From: Rhodocyclaceae bacterium
GTDB lineage: Bacteria; Pseudomonadota; Gammaproteobacteria; Burkholderiales; Rhodocyclaceae
Assembly: GCA_018262775.1 (NCBI GenBank)
Contig: JADFDU010000001.1
Span: forward strand, 1-64,000
Length of the DNA: 64,000 nt
Direction: 5' to 3'
The translations under genes and the position numbers were made by a program. Position 1 is the first letter of the stretch; each line of letters starts with the position of its first letter. This document shows positions 44,231 through 54,034 of the stretch, piece by piece. The notes under the pieces were generated by a model that was given only the letters and a program-made list of their open reading frames with translations, did not search any database and was not told where the DNA came from.

Positions 44231-45497
44231 CTTTGCGCAAAACGACCGGAATGGCCTGCAGGGTGAAGCGGAAGGTGGCACCGCCGGCGCGCGATTCGGC
44301 GCGGATGTTGCCGCCGTGCGATTCGACGATGGAGCGGCTGATCGACAGCCCCATGCCGACGCCTTCCGCCTTGGTGGTGAAGAACTGGTCGAACACCTGG
44401 TCGATGACGGTCTCGTCGATGCCGGGTCCGGTGTCGACGACTTCGACCTCTATCTTGTCCTCGCCGTGGGGCACGGTGCGAATGAGGATTTCGCGGCGCA
44501 GCGAATGCCGCTCGGCCATCGCCTCGACGGCATTGCGCACCAGGTTGCAGATCACCTGCTCGACCATGATGGAATCGGCCCATACGCGCGGCTGGTGCGG
44601 CGCCAGTTGCAGCGTCACGACCGTTTCGTGCTGGCGCGCTTCGTGTTCGGTGAATTTGACGACGCTGCGCACGACCTGGTTGATGTCGACCGCACTCATG
44701 CGCGGTTCGCTCTTGCGCACGAAGTCGCGCGCGTGGCGCATGATCTCGCCGGCGCGCTCCGCCTGTTCGCAGACTTCCTCGAGCGGCTCGATCAATTCAA
44801 CCGGGGCCACTTCGCCGGTGCGCAGGCGGCGAATGCAGCCGCGGGCAAAGTTGGCGATTGCCGCGAGCGGCTGGTTGAGCTCGTGGGCCAGGCCGGTGGC
44901 CATCTCGCCCATGGTGGACAGACGCGCCACGCGCGCCAGTTCCGTCTGGTGGCGCCGCCCCTGCTCCTCGGCCCACTTGTGCTCGGTGATGTCGCGCGTG
45001 ATGCCAAGCAGCGCGTAAACCTCGCTGCGCGCATCGCGCAGGGGTACGGCATGCGTCTCCATCCAGCGCGTGCGGCCCTTGAGGGTGATCGACTTGAATT
45101 CATAGACGGCCGCTTCGCCGGCAAACACGCGCGCCATGTTTTCCTGATAGATGCCTATGTATTCCGGCGCGACGACATCGTAGATCCGCTTGCCGATGAT
45201 GTCCTCCGCGCACTCGGCATCCACCAGTCTGAGGCCGGCCGGGTTGATCTCCAGCACCGTGCCGTCGGCAGCCTGCAGCTTGACGCACTCCGGCTCGGAT
45301 TCGATGATGGTGCGCAGGCGGTATTCGTTCTCCTGCAGCCTGTCCAGCACGCCCTCGTGCTCGGCCTCTTTTGCCCGCACGCGCAACTCCGCTTCGTGCA
45401 GGCGCAGCAACAGGTAGACGAGGCTGATCAGCGCCAACGCCAATCCGCCGCCGAGTGCAACCAGGCCCAACCACATGACTTCACTTCCCATGAACAT
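44202..45497 (-). CDS. PAS-domain sensor histidine kinase, FixL-like
   Basis: 431 residues. One membrane helix (about 9-32), a short coiled coil, a PAS domain (about 56-175) and a kinase core with His205 in GLAHELNQPLAAI. N box NLVRNAVEAM, then DTGPGID and GMGLSIS. I see no His at the heme position of FixL, so oxygen sensing is not supported. Start codon choice is uncertain among three nearby ATG. Upstream lies palindromic site C, which suggests autoregulation. Confidence 0.9.
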   Translation of the reverse strand: MFMGSEVMWLGLVALGGGLALALISLVYLLLRLHEAELRVRAKEAEHEGVLDRLQENEYRLRTIIESEPECVKLQAADGTVLEINPAGLRLVDAECAEDIIGKRIYDVVAPEYIGIYQENMARVFAGEAAVYEFKSITLKGRTRWMETHAVPLRDARSEVYALLGITRDITEHKWAEEQGRRHQTELARVARLSTMGEMATGLAHELNQPLAAIANFARGCIRRLRTGEVAPVELIEPLEEVCEQAERAGEIMRHARDFVRKSEPRMSAVDINQVVRSVVKFTEHEARQHETVVTLQLAPHQPRVWADSIMVEQVICNLVRNAVEAMAERHSLRREILIRTVPHGEDKIEVEVVDTGPGIDETVIDQVFDQFFTTKAEGVGMGLSISRSIVESHGGNIRAESRAGGATFRFTLQAIPVVLRKDERRYSLHS

Positions 45498-45576
45498 TCC
45501 GCCGATCGTATTCCATTGTGCAAGGTAACCTTAACAGCCCCCCATGACAGATCAATCAGGGACAACCGCCAGACAG

Positions 45577-45604
45577 CTAGGTAAACACCCCTAAGCACCC
45601 CTAG
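45577..45604. promoter_or_regulatory. Palindromic site C upstream of the FixL-like gene
   Basis: CTAGGTAAACACCCCTAAG followed by a second half CACCCCTAG, 80 bp before the kinase start. The rest of 45498-45798 contains no gene. Confidence 0.5.
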
Positions 45605-45798
45605 ACCCCAATTGCCCGCAGGCATTTCAGCTTCCCCGTTACCGGGGCATTCAATCATAGTGCCTTCATGGGCGGAATGCACCTGTTCACAGGTGTGTGT
45701 GCGGCGACTCCCGGCTGTCGGCGCGTTCTGGCACAATGCCCATCAGACGATGGCTCCGCGCCACCGGCACCGCAACCCAACCGCTAAAGGAGACCCCC

Positions 45799-46359
45799 AT
45801 GAAAAAACTCATTCTTGCCGCCGCACTGCCGCTGCTGGCCGCCCACGCCTTCGCCGACTCCGGCATGAAAGCCGGCCTGTGGGAGGTCAAGACCCTCAAG
45901 CAGATGGTAGACGGCCAGGACATGAAGGCACAGATGGCCGCCGCGCAGGCACAGATGCAGCAGCAGATGGCGAGCATGCCGCCCGAGCAGCGCAAGCAGA
46001 TGGAGGCCATGCTGGGCCGCCAGGGCATGGGCGCAGGCGGGGGCGGCACCATGCGCATGTGCATCAGCGAGGAAATGGCCAAGCGCGACACGCCGGTGGT
46101 CGACCCCGAAGGACGCTGCCAGCCGGCCAAAATGAGCCGCAGCGGCAACACCATGCGCTACGAGATCGACTGCACCGTCGATGGTCGCCGCTCCCAGGGC
46201 AAGGGTGAAAGCACCTTCTCCGGCAACACGATCCACTCGCGCATGGACATGACGACGACCGATGCGCGCGGCCGCCACACCATGCAGACGGAGTCACAGA
46301 TGAACTACCTCGGACGCGACTGCCAGGGCCTGGCACCCGTCGGCGCCGGACGCCGCTAG
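45799..46359 (+). CDS. DUF3617 secreted protein
   Basis: 186 residues. Signal peptide (1-19, HAFA/DS). [14 protein letters not shown] is the family start; Met/Gln-rich helix in the middle, and conserved Cys residues in [16 protein letters not shown] and YEIDCTVDG. Periplasmic, function unknown. AAAGGAG precedes the ATG. Its stop codon overlaps that of ubiA (CTAG). Confidence 0.88.
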   Translation: MKKLILAAALPLLAAHAFADSGMKAGLWEVKTLKQMVDGQDMKAQMAAAQAQMQQQMASMPPEQRKQMEAMLGRQGMGAGGGGTMRMCISEEMAKRDTPVVDPEGRCQPAKMSRSGNTMRYEIDCTVDGRRSQGKGESTFSGNTIHSRMDMTTTDARGRHTMQTESQMNYLGRDCQGLAPVGAGRR

Positions 46360-47246
46360 AAGGGCATTCTTCCCGGGCGCAGCGCGTAGTCGAGGGCGAG
46401 GCCGGCGAAGATCACCGCGCCCACCCAGTTGTTGTCCATGAAGGCGTGAAAACAGGCCATGCGCTCGCGCCCGCGAATCCAGAAATAGTGGCGCAGCATC
46501 ATGCCGCCGGCCACCGCCAGCCCGGCGTAGAACCAGAGGCCGCGCCCCGCCTGCGCGCCCACCCAGGCGAGCGTCGCCAGCGTTGCCGCATAGCTGAGCA
46601 TCACCGCCGCCACGTCGTAGCGGCCGAAGGTGATGGCGGAAGTGCGGATGCCGATCTTCAGGTCGTCGTCGCGGTCCACCATGGCGTAGCAGGTGTCGTA
46701 GCCGATGGCCCAGAAGATGTTCGCCAATAGCAGCACCCACGCCAGCGGCGGCACGGTGAACAGCTGTGCGGCGAAGGCCATGGGAATGCCGAAGCCGAAG
46801 GCCACGCCCAGGTACGCCTGCGGGATGGCGAGGAAACGCTTGGTGAGCGGATAGCTCATCGCCAGGAACAGCGCCACCACCGAGAGCAGCCACACCAGCC
46901 TGTGCAGCGGCAGGATGAGCAGGAAAGACAACAGCGTCAGCACGCCGGCGAGCAACAGCGCCTCCGTCTCCGTCACCTGTTTCGCCGCCAGCGGCCGGTT
47001 CTTCGTGCGCTCGACATGTGGATCGAAATGGCGATCGGCATAGTCGTTCATCACCACCCCGGCCGAACGCATCAGCAGCGTGCCCAGGGCGAAAATCCAG
47101 ACGATGAAAAAACTCGGCATGCCGTCCGCCGCAATCCACACCGCCCACATCGTCGGCCACAACAGCAACAGCGTGCCGATCGGCTTGTCGAGCCGCATCA
47201 GGCGTTCGTAGGCGTTGAGGCGCTGGCGCAGGGTGAGTTCGGACAT
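46356..47246 (-). CDS. ubiA: 4-hydroxybenzoate octaprenyltransferase UbiA
   Basis: 296 residues with about eight membrane helices. The two Asp-rich motifs are NDYADRHFD and [12 protein letters not shown]. It attaches the polyprenyl tail to 4-hydroxybenzoate in ubiquinone synthesis, one step before UbiD (12226). The start [10 protein letters not shown] matches homologues; the 15 codons upstream are not conserved sequence. Confidence 0.96.
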   Translation of the reverse strand: MSELTLRQRLNAYERLMRLDKPIGTLLLLWPTMWAVWIAADGMPSFFIVWIFALGTLLMRSAGVVMNDYADRHFDPHVERTKNRPLAAKQVTETEALLLAGVLTLLSFLLILPLHRLVWLLSVVALFLAMSYPLTKRFLAIPQAYLGVAFGFGIPMAFAAQLFTVPPLAWVLLLANIFWAIGYDTCYAMVDRDDDLKIGIRTSAITFGRYDVAAVMLSYAATLATLAWVGAQAGRGLWFYAGLAVAGGMMLRHYFWIRGRERMACFHAFMDNNWVGAVIFAGLALDYALRPGRMPF

Positions 47247-47305
47247 GGCGCAAATTTTACACCGCGACAACGGCAGACCTGCATCCTGCACGGCGCGGCT
47301 TGCAT

Positions 47306-47329
47306 CGCCGTCCTGCAGCGGCTGACTTT
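47306..47329 (+). repeat. Dispersed motif, exact copy upstream of hsdR
   Basis: Spacer CCTGCAGCGG. It lies between the ubiA start and hsdR, at the left edge of the restriction cluster. Confidence 0.85.
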
Positions 47330-47390
47330 CCGCCTGCGCCCGGCGCCGGTGCTAGAATCGTTCGTCATAGCGGAGGGAGGGCGTGGCAGC

Positions 47391-49742
47391 ATGGCGCTGA
47401 GCGAAGCCGACACCTGCAGGAAATTCATTGTTCCAAGGCTCCAGGAAGCGGGCTGGGACAATGAGCCGCATTCCATTGCGGAGCAGCGTTCCATCACGGA
47501 CGGCCGCATCGTGCCGGTCGGCAAGGGCTTCGTGCGCAAACCGCAGCAGCGCCCCGATTATCTCCTGCGCTACGAGCGCAACTTCGTCCTCGCCGTGGTC
47601 GAAGCCAAGGCCGCGTGGAAACATGCCGGCGAAGGCCTGCAACAGTCCAAGCGCTACGCCGAGATGCTCGGCCTCAAATTCGCCTACGCCACCAACGGCG
47701 AGGAGATCATCGAGTTCGATTACTTCACCGGGCGCGAGAACATCGTCGCCGCTTATCCGACTCCTGCCGAATTGTGGGCGCGCTACCGGGCCGGCAACCA
47801 GGTCGCCGACGACAGCGCCGCCCAGTTGCTCACGCCGATGAACCACAGCGTCGGCAAGGGCGAGCGCTACTACCAGGAGATCGCCGTCAATCGCAGCGTG
47901 GAGGGCATCCTCGGCGGGAAGCGCCGCCAGCTGCTCACCATGGCCACCGGCACCGGCAAGACCGCGGTGGCCTTCCAAATCTGCTGGAAACTGTGGAACG
48001 CCCGCTGGAACCGGTCCGGCGAGCACCGCCGTCCGAAAATTCTCTACCTCGCCGACCGCAACATCCTGGTTGACCAGCCCAAGGATGGCATGTTCGCCCC
48101 TTTCGGCCTGGCGCGCTGGAAAATCGAGGGTGGCGAGGCGGTGAAGAGCCGCGAGATGTATTTCGCCATCTATCAGGCGCTGGCACGCGACGAGCGCCGG
48201 CCCGGCCTCTACCGCGAATTCGCGCCGGACTTCTTCGACCTCATCATCGTGGACGAATGCCATCGCGGCAGCGCCCGCGAGGATTCCAACTGGCGCGAAA
48301 TCCTCACGTACTTCGAGCCCGCCTACCAGCTCGGCATGACCGCCACGCCGCTGCGCGAAGACAACCGCGACACTTATCTCTACTTCGGCAACCCGATCTA
48401 CGAATACAGCCTGCGCCAGGGCATCGAGGACGGTTTCCTCGCGCCCTACCGCGTACATCGCGTCATCACGGAGTGGGACGCCGCCGGCTGGCGGCCGAGC
48501 CGGGACGAGCTCGACCGCTACGGCCGTGCCATTCCCGACGACGAGTACCAGACCAAGGACTTCGAGCGCATCGTCGCCCTGCGCGCCCGCACCGACGCCA
48601 TCGCCCGCCACCTGACCGATTTCCTCAGGAAGACCGACCGCTACGCCAAGACCATCGTCTTCTGCGTCGACCAGGAACACGCCGACGAGATGCGCCGCGC
48701 GCTCAACAACCTCAACGCCGATCTCGTACAGAAGCACCCCGACTACGCCTGCCGCGTCACCGCCGACGAAGGCGACATCGGCCGCGGCCACCTCGGCCGC
48801 TTCCAGGACGTGGAAACGCAGACTCCGGTGATTCTCACCACCTCGCAATTGCTCACCACCGGCGTCGACGCCCCGACCTGCAAGAACGTGGTGCTGGCCC
48901 GCGTCGTCGGCTCCATGAGCGACTTCAAGCAAATCATCGGCCGTGGCACCCGCGTGCGCGACGACTACGGCAAGCTATGGTTCAACATCGTCGACTACAC
49001 CGGCTCGGCCACGCGCATGTTCGCCGACCCGGAATTCGACGGCGATCCGGCGCGCATCACCGAAGAGGAACTGCTGGCGAATGGCGAAACCAAGGCGCTG
49101 GTCGAGTACGTCGTCGCCCAGGAACCCGAAGACGCCGCGCCCGAAGTGAATGAACCGCCCGCCGAGGACCGCCGCAAGTTCTACTTCGACGGCGGCCGCG
49201 TCGAGATCGCCGCCCACATCGTTTACGAGCTCGATCCCGACGGCAAGCAGCTTTCAGTAAGCCGCTACACCGACTACGCCGCCGACAAGGTGCGCACCCT
49301 CTGCCCCAGTGCGCCGGAACTGCGCGCCCGCTGGGCCGATCCCGTTCAGCGCGCCGAGATCATCGAGCGCCTGGCCGAACGCGGCGTCAGCTTCGACGAG
49401 CTGGCCGATGCGGCGCAGCAGCCCGAGGCCGATCCCTTCGACCTGCTCTGCCACTTCGCCTTCAACGCCCCGCTGCGCACCCGCCGCGAACGTGCCCAGC
49501 GCCTGCGCGCCGAGCGCAAGGATTTCTTCGAACGCCACGGCGCGGAAGCCCGCGCCATCCTCGACGAGCTGCTGGAGAAGTACGCCGAGCACGGCGCCGC
49601 GCAGTTCGTCATCCCCGACGTACTCAAGGTGCCGCCGGTGTCCACGCACGGCAACGTCACGGAAATCGTCCATCTCTTCGGCGGAGCTGATAAGCTGCGC
49701 GCCGCCGTAACCGAACTGCAGAACCTCCTCTATGCCGCGTAA
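47391..49742 (+). CDS. hsdR: Type I restriction enzyme, motor/nuclease subunit HsdR
   Basis: 783 residues (EcoAI-type length). Nuclease motif PDYLLRY...VVEAKA near residues 55-75, then Walker A TGTGKTAVA, DECHRG and TATPLRED, and the helicase C-terminal motif QIIGRGTR. With HsdM and HsdS it cuts unmodified foreign DNA. GGAGGGAGG lies upstream of the ATG. The longer frame from 46902 is antisense to ubiA and was not used. The gene overlaps hsdM by 11 bp. Confidence 0.95.
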   Translation: MALSEADTCRKFIVPRLQEAGWDNEPHSIAEQRSITDGRIVPVGKGFVRKPQQRPDYLLRYERNFVLAVVEAKAAWKHAGEGLQQSKRYAEMLGLKFAYATNGEEIIEFDYFTGRENIVAAYPTPAELWARYRAGNQVADDSAAQLLTPMNHSVGKGERYYQEIAVNRSVEGILGGKRRQLLTMATGTGKTAVAFQICWKLWNARWNRSGEHRRPKILYLADRNILVDQPKDGMFAPFGLARWKIEGGEAVKSREMYFAIYQALARDERRPGLYREFAPDFFDLIIVDECHRGSAREDSNWREILTYFEPAYQLGMTATPLREDNRDTYLYFGNPIYEYSLRQGIEDGFLAPYRVHRVITEWDAAGWRPSRDELDRYGRAIPDDEYQTKDFERIVALRARTDAIARHLTDFLRKTDRYAKTIVFCVDQEHADEMRRALNNLNADLVQKHPDYACRVTADEGDIGRGHLGRFQDVETQTPVILTTSQLLTTGVDAPTCKNVVLARVVGSMSDFKQIIGRGTRVRDDYGKLWFNIVDYTGSATRMFADPEFDGDPARITEEELLANGETKALVEYVVAQEPEDAAPEVNEPPAEDRRKFYFDGGRVEIAAHIVYELDPDGKQLSVSRYTDYAADKVRTLCPSAPELRARWADPVQRAEIIERLAERGVSFDELADAAQQPEADPFDLLCHFAFNAPLRTRRERAQRLRAERKDFFERHGAEARAILDELLEKYAEHGAAQFVIPDVLKVPPVSTHGNVTEIVHLFGGADKLRAAVTELQNLLYAA

Positions 49743-51294
49743 AGCCTCTACCAAGAAGACAGCCGCTCCGCTCACCACCGCCCAGTCCCTTGGCAGCCTG
49801 CTGAAATCCGCGCGCGACATCATGCGCAAGGACAAGGGCCTCAACGGCGACCTCGACCGGCTGCCGATGCTCACCTGGATCATGTTCCTCAAGTTCCTCG
49901 ACGACCTGGAACTGCAGCGCGAGGACGAGGCCGCGCTCGCCGGCAAGCGCTTCCGCCCCGCCGTGGAGGCGCCCTACCGCTGGCGCGACTGGGCGGCCGA
50001 TGCGCAGGGCGGCATGACCGGCGACGACCTGATCCAATTCATCGGCCAGGACGAGGCGACCGGCCCTGACGGCCGACGCGGCCAGGGCCTCTTCGCCTAC
50101 CTGCGCGCGCTCACCAGCGCCAACGGCGACAACCGCCGCGACGTCATCGCCACCGTCTTCCGCGGCGTGCAGAACCGCATGGTCAGCGGCTACCTGCTGC
50201 GCGACGTGATCAACAAGGTCTCCGCCATCCATTTCACGGCGAGCGACGAGCTGCACACCCTGGGCAGCCTGTACGAATCCATGCTGCGCGAGATGCGCGA
50301 CGCGGCGGGCGATTCCGGCGAGTTCTACACGCCGCGCGCCGTGGTGCGCTTCATGGTCGAGGTCAGCGACCCGCGCCTGGGCGAGACGGTGCTCGATCCC
50401 GCCGCCGGCACCGGCGGCTTCCTCGTCGAGGCCTACAACCATCTTTTCGCGCAGGTGAAGACCGTCCCCCAGCACAGACAGTTGCAGGACGAAGCCCTCT
50501 ACGGCTTCGAGCCCAAGCCCCTGCCCTATCTGCTCTGCCAGATGAACCTGCTCCTGCACGGCATCGAACGGCCCTGGATCGACCCCGGCAATTCCTTGCG
50601 CTACAAGCTCACCGAGATCGGCGAGGCCCAGCGCCAGGACGTCATCCTCACCAACCCGCCCTTCGGCGGCGAGGAGGAGAAGGGCATCCAGGGCAACTTC
50701 CCCGAGGACCGGCAGACCGCCGAAACCGCGCTGCTGTTCCTCCAGCTCATCATGCGCCGCCTGCACCGCCAGCCGACCAAGGCCGGGCGTCCCGCCCGCG
50801 CGGCAGTCGTGGTGCCCAACGGCACGCTCTTCGGCGACGGCGTCTGCGCCCGCATCAAGGAGGAGTTGCTGAAAGAATTCAACCTGCACACCATCGTGCG
50901 CCTGCCCAACGGCGTCTTCGCGCCCTACACCGGCATCCCCACCAACCTGCTGTTCTTCGACCGCGCCGGCCCGACGAAAGAGGTGTGGTACTACGAGCAG
51001 CCCCTGCCCGCAGGGCGCAAGAACTACACCAAGACCCAGCCCATCCAGTTCGAGGATTTCCGCGACTGCCTCGATTGGTGGAGCAAACGCGAAGAGAACG
51101 CGCGCGCCTGGAAAGTCCCCGCCGCCGAGCTGCTCGCCAACAACTGCAACCTCGACCGCAAGAACCCGAGCACCAAGGAGGACGTCACCCACCTGCCGCC
51201 GGAGCAACTGGCGGCCAGCATCCTCGACAAGGAGCGACGCATCGCGGAAATTGTCGGCAAGATTCAGGGGCTGCTGGCGAAGAGCGGGGCATGA
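49732..51294 (+). CDS. hsdM: Type I DNA adenine methyltransferase HsdM
   Basis: 520 residues. SAM-binding DPAAGTGGFLVEAY and the catalytic NPPFGG (LTNPPFGGEEEKG) of N6-adenine methyltransferases. It protects host DNA and is part of the restriction complex. It overlaps hsdR and, by ATGA, hsdS. Confidence 0.96.
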   Translation: MPRKASTKKTAAPLTTAQSLGSLLKSARDIMRKDKGLNGDLDRLPMLTWIMFLKFLDDLELQREDEAALAGKRFRPAVEAPYRWRDWAADAQGGMTGDDLIQFIGQDEATGPDGRRGQGLFAYLRALTSANGDNRRDVIATVFRGVQNRMVSGYLLRDVINKVSAIHFTASDELHTLGSLYESMLREMRDAAGDSGEFYTPRAVVRFMVEVSDPRLGETVLDPAAGTGGFLVEAYNHLFAQVKTVPQHRQLQDEALYGFEPKPLPYLLCQMNLLLHGIERPWIDPGNSLRYKLTEIGEAQRQDVILTNPPFGGEEEKGIQGNFPEDRQTAETALLFLQLIMRRLHRQPTKAGRPARAAVVVPNGTLFGDGVCARIKEELLKEFNLHTIVRLPNGVFAPYTGIPTNLLFFDRAGPTKEVWYYEQPLPAGRKNYTKTQPIQFEDFRDCLDWWSKREENARAWKVPAAELLANNCNLDRKNPSTKEDVTHLPPEQLAASILDKERRIAEIVGKIQGLLAKSGA

Positions 51295-52457
51295 GCAGGC
51301 ATTGGCCGAAGGTGCGGCTGGGCGATGTGCTTCGCCACCGCAAGGAATTCATCACCATCGACGACCTCGAAACCTATCGGCGGCCAAGGGTGCAACTGCA
51401 TGCTCAAGGCATCGTTCTCCGAGACGAGGTGCCCGGTGCGCTGATCAAGACCAAGAGCCAACAGGTCTGCCGTGCAGGCGAATTGCTGGTCGCGGAGATC
51501 GACGCCAAGGTTGGCGGCTTCGGCATCGTGCCCGAAAGCTTGGACAGCGCAGTCGTCAGTAGCCACTATTTCCTCTTCGAAGTCGATGCGGCCAAGCTGG
51601 AGCGCCGTTTCCTCGACTACTTCATTCGCACGCACGCTTTCCGTGGTCAAGTTGAAGCGCAGGGTTCGACAAACTACGCAGCAATTCGGCCTACGCATGT
51701 CCTAGGCTACGAAATCCCCCTGCCACCCCTCGCCGAGCAGCGCCGCATCGTGGCGCGCATCGAAGAACTGGCCGCCGAAATCCACGAGGCCCGCAAACTA
51801 CGAGAGGAAGCTGGCAATGAGGCTTCGGCCCTGATTCAAAGCGTGCTGCACGATCATTTCTCTCGCCGATCGGTGTCTTGGTGTTCTTTGCCGATTGGGG
51901 ATGTAATCGAAATCAAGGATAAGTTGGTCGACCCAACGTTGCCCGCATATCGTCACTTTCCACACATCAGCGGTGAGAACATGGAAAGCGGAACTTGCCG
52001 ACTGCTCCCTTGGCGTACTGCAGAACAAGATGGCGTTCGGAGCAATAACTATCTTTTCGGCCCCGGAACCATACTCTATTCGAAAATCCGACCCTACCTT
52101 CGAAAGGCGATCCTTGTTGATTTCGAGGGCGTCTGCAGCGCGGACGTGTATCCCATCCGTGCGACTAACAACGAGCTCGATCCGACATTTGTCATGTGGT
52201 CTCTTGTGGCAGAACCATTTACCGCGCATGCAAACCGATTGTCTGGCCGCACGAGAATGCCGAAGCTGAACAGAAAGCAACTCTTCGATTTCCGGCTCGC
52301 CTATCCACCTCTAGACGAACAACGCCGCATCGTCGCCGAACTGGACGCCCTGCAAGCCGAGGTCGACACTCTGAAACGCCACCAGGCCGACACCGCCGCC
52401 AAGCTCGACGCACTGCTCCCCGCCATCCTCGACCGCGCCTTCCGCGGCGAACTCTAG
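51291..52457 (+). CDS. hsdS: Type I specificity subunit HsdS
   Basis: 388 residues with two target-recognition domains, each followed by the conserved helix (PLPPLAEQRRIVARI at about 145-160 and PPLDEQRRIVAELDAL near the end). The second half is AT-richer than the first, as expected for exchangeable recognition domains. The ATG is fixed by the 4-bp overlap with hsdM. Confidence 0.94.
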   Translation: MSRHWPKVRLGDVLRHRKEFITIDDLETYRRPRVQLHAQGIVLRDEVPGALIKTKSQQVCRAGELLVAEIDAKVGGFGIVPESLDSAVVSSHYFLFEVDAAKLERRFLDYFIRTHAFRGQVEAQGSTNYAAIRPTHVLGYEIPLPPLAEQRRIVARIEELAAEIHEARKLREEAGNEASALIQSVLHDHFSRRSVSWCSLPIGDVIEIKDKLVDPTLPAYRHFPHISGENMESGTCRLLPWRTAEQDGVRSNNYLFGPGTILYSKIRPYLRKAILVDFEGVCSADVYPIRATNNELDPTFVMWSLVAEPFTAHANRLSGRTRMPKLNRKQLFDFRLAYPPLDEQRRIVAELDALQAEVDTLKRHQADTAAKLDALLPAILDRAFRGEL

Positions 52458-52472
52458 AAGAAACGACAGGCC

Positions 52473-53216
52473 ATGACCACAGCCCCTCTGCTCGTCACGG
52501 AAATCATCCGCCGGCTCGACCAGGGCGTCACGCGGCCCTTCCTCGTGCGCGCCGAAGATGACGCGCTCTATGTTGCGAAGGGCAGGGAGGCGACGCGGCC
52601 CGGTCTTATCGCCGAATGGCTGTGCGGCCATCTTGCGCGAAACGTCGGGCTGGCCGTCCCCGAATTCAGCTTGCTGGAAGTGCCGCGAGAGTTGATCGAG
52701 GCCTTCGGCCCGGAAGGCGGCGCCCTTGGAACCGGCATCGTATTTGGCTCGCGGCAGGAAGCCGATGTGCAGGAATTCGCGATCACGCAACTCAAGCACA
52801 TCGACAAGGCAGATCGCCAGCGCTTGCTGGCGTTCGACTGGTGGGTCGAGAACGGCGACCGCTCGCTGTCGCCCCACGGCGGCAACCCCAACCTGCTTTG
52901 GCGCGCGGCACAGAGCCGTCTGCTGGTAATCGACCACAACCTTGCGTTCGATCCGGAATTCGACGAGGCGGCTTTTTTCGAAACCCACGTATTCCGGGAT
53001 GATTTTGAAGCAGTCTTCGGCGATCTGGTATGCCAGGCGGAATTATCGGCCCTGTTGTCGGCAGCCTTGGGATGCTTCAACGAAGCCGCCTCAAAGCTGC
53101 CCACGGCGTGGCATTGGATAGATCTGGAGCAAACCTTGCCAGTTCAGGTAGACTTGGCGTCCATCAAAGAGCGGCTGGAAAATCGCGCCGCGCTTGTCCG
53201 GGGGGGCAAGACATGA
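52473..53216 (+). CDS. HipA-like kinase-domain protein
   Basis: 247 residues. ENGDRSLSPHGGNPNLL gives the catalytic Asp/Asn pattern and LLVIDHNLAFD the second metal site, as in short HipA-like (HipA_2) proteins. No HipB-like gene is adjacent; instead it overlaps a DUF3037 gene by ATGA. It lies 15 bp after hsdS and probably belongs to the same operon. A defence or toxin role is inferred from context. Confidence 0.8.
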   Translation: MTTAPLLVTEIIRRLDQGVTRPFLVRAEDDALYVAKGREATRPGLIAEWLCGHLARNVGLAVPEFSLLEVPRELIEAFGPEGGALGTGIVFGSRQEADVQEFAITQLKHIDKADRQRLLAFDWWVENGDRSLSPHGGNPNLLWRAAQSRLLVIDHNLAFDPEFDEAAFFETHVFRDDFEAVFGDLVCQAELSALLSAALGCFNEAASKLPTAWHWIDLEQTLPVQVDLASIKERLENRAALVRGGKT

Positions 53217-54034
53217 ACCACACTGCCCGTTATTCGATAGTGCGTTTCCTGCCTTATGCGGAAACAGAGGAATTCGCCAACGTTGGCGTGGTGTTGTTCG
53301 CCCCGGCCAAACGTTATTTCGATTTCCGCCTGACCCACAAATGGCGACGCATCGGTGCCTTCTTCGAGCCGCTGGAGCGGCGCGTATTTGCGGAAGGCGT
53401 CCGGGCCTTCAACGAGGAACTCCAGCGCACTCGCGCCCTGACCGCTGACATGTTGGGTGACGGGCTCGGGCAGACTTCGGCTGCGCGGGTATTCGAAGAC
53501 CTGGTGCGCCCGCGTGAAGCGCTGTTCCGCTTCTCTTCGGTTCGCGCCGTCATGACCGAGGCGCCGGAAGCCAAGCTGGCGGCGCTGTTCGACCATTATG
53601 TCGAGCATGCCTTTGCCACGCCGGAGTACCACGAAGCGCTTATCGAGCGGGCAGTGCGTGGTGTTCTGCGCAGAGAAGGACTGGGGCAGCGATTCCGCCA
53701 GGCCAAACTCGGGACGGGAACCCTGCGCTTCAGCGTGCCTTTTGCTGAGATGGATGAAGCCGGCAGGGTTCGCCGCGTCATCAAGCCCATGCATCTTGCT
53801 CACGATGATCCGATTCGTATTCTGGATCATGGCAGCCAGTGGGTTGGGCGCCTGCGTCATCTGGAGCGCGTTCATGCACTGCCGGATAAGTTGTTGCTGG
53901 CGGTCACCGAACCGGATGGAGACGGTGACCGGCTTGAGGCCTACAACGAAGCTCGCCGCGAACTGCAAGATACCGGAGCAATCCTGGTACCGGCGAAGGA
54001 CGAAACACGCATTCTCGCCTTCGCTCGCACTTAA
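53213..54034 (+). CDS. DUF3037-family protein
   Basis: 273 residues. YSIVRFLPYAETEEFANVGVVLF is the characteristic start of DUF3037. The remainder is helical with no known catalytic motif. It is translationally coupled to the HipA-like gene, a recurrent pair in bacterial genomes. The stop overlaps that of recG. The start is fixed by the ATGA overlap. Confidence 0.8.
   Translation: MNHTARYSIVRFLPYAETEEFANVGVVLFAPAKRYFDFRLTHKWRRIGAFFEPLERRVFAEGVRAFNEELQRTRALTADMLGDGLGQTSAARVFEDLVRPREALFRFSSVRAVMTEAPEAKLAALFDHYVEHAFATPEYHEALIERAVRGVLRREGLGQRFRQAKLGTGTLRFSVPFAEMDEAGRVRRVIKPMHLAHDDPIRILDHGSQWVGRLRHLERVHALPDKLLLAVTEPDGDGDRLEAYNEARRELQDTGAILVPAKDETRILAFART

Noticed and set aside
44202..45497. Heme-based oxygen sensing by the FixL-like kinase
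   Set aside because: No His is visible at the FixL heme position in the PAS domain.
46902..47390. N-terminal extension of HsdR
   Set aside because: It is antisense to ubiA and not HsdR-like; a good ribosome site precedes the ATG at 47391.
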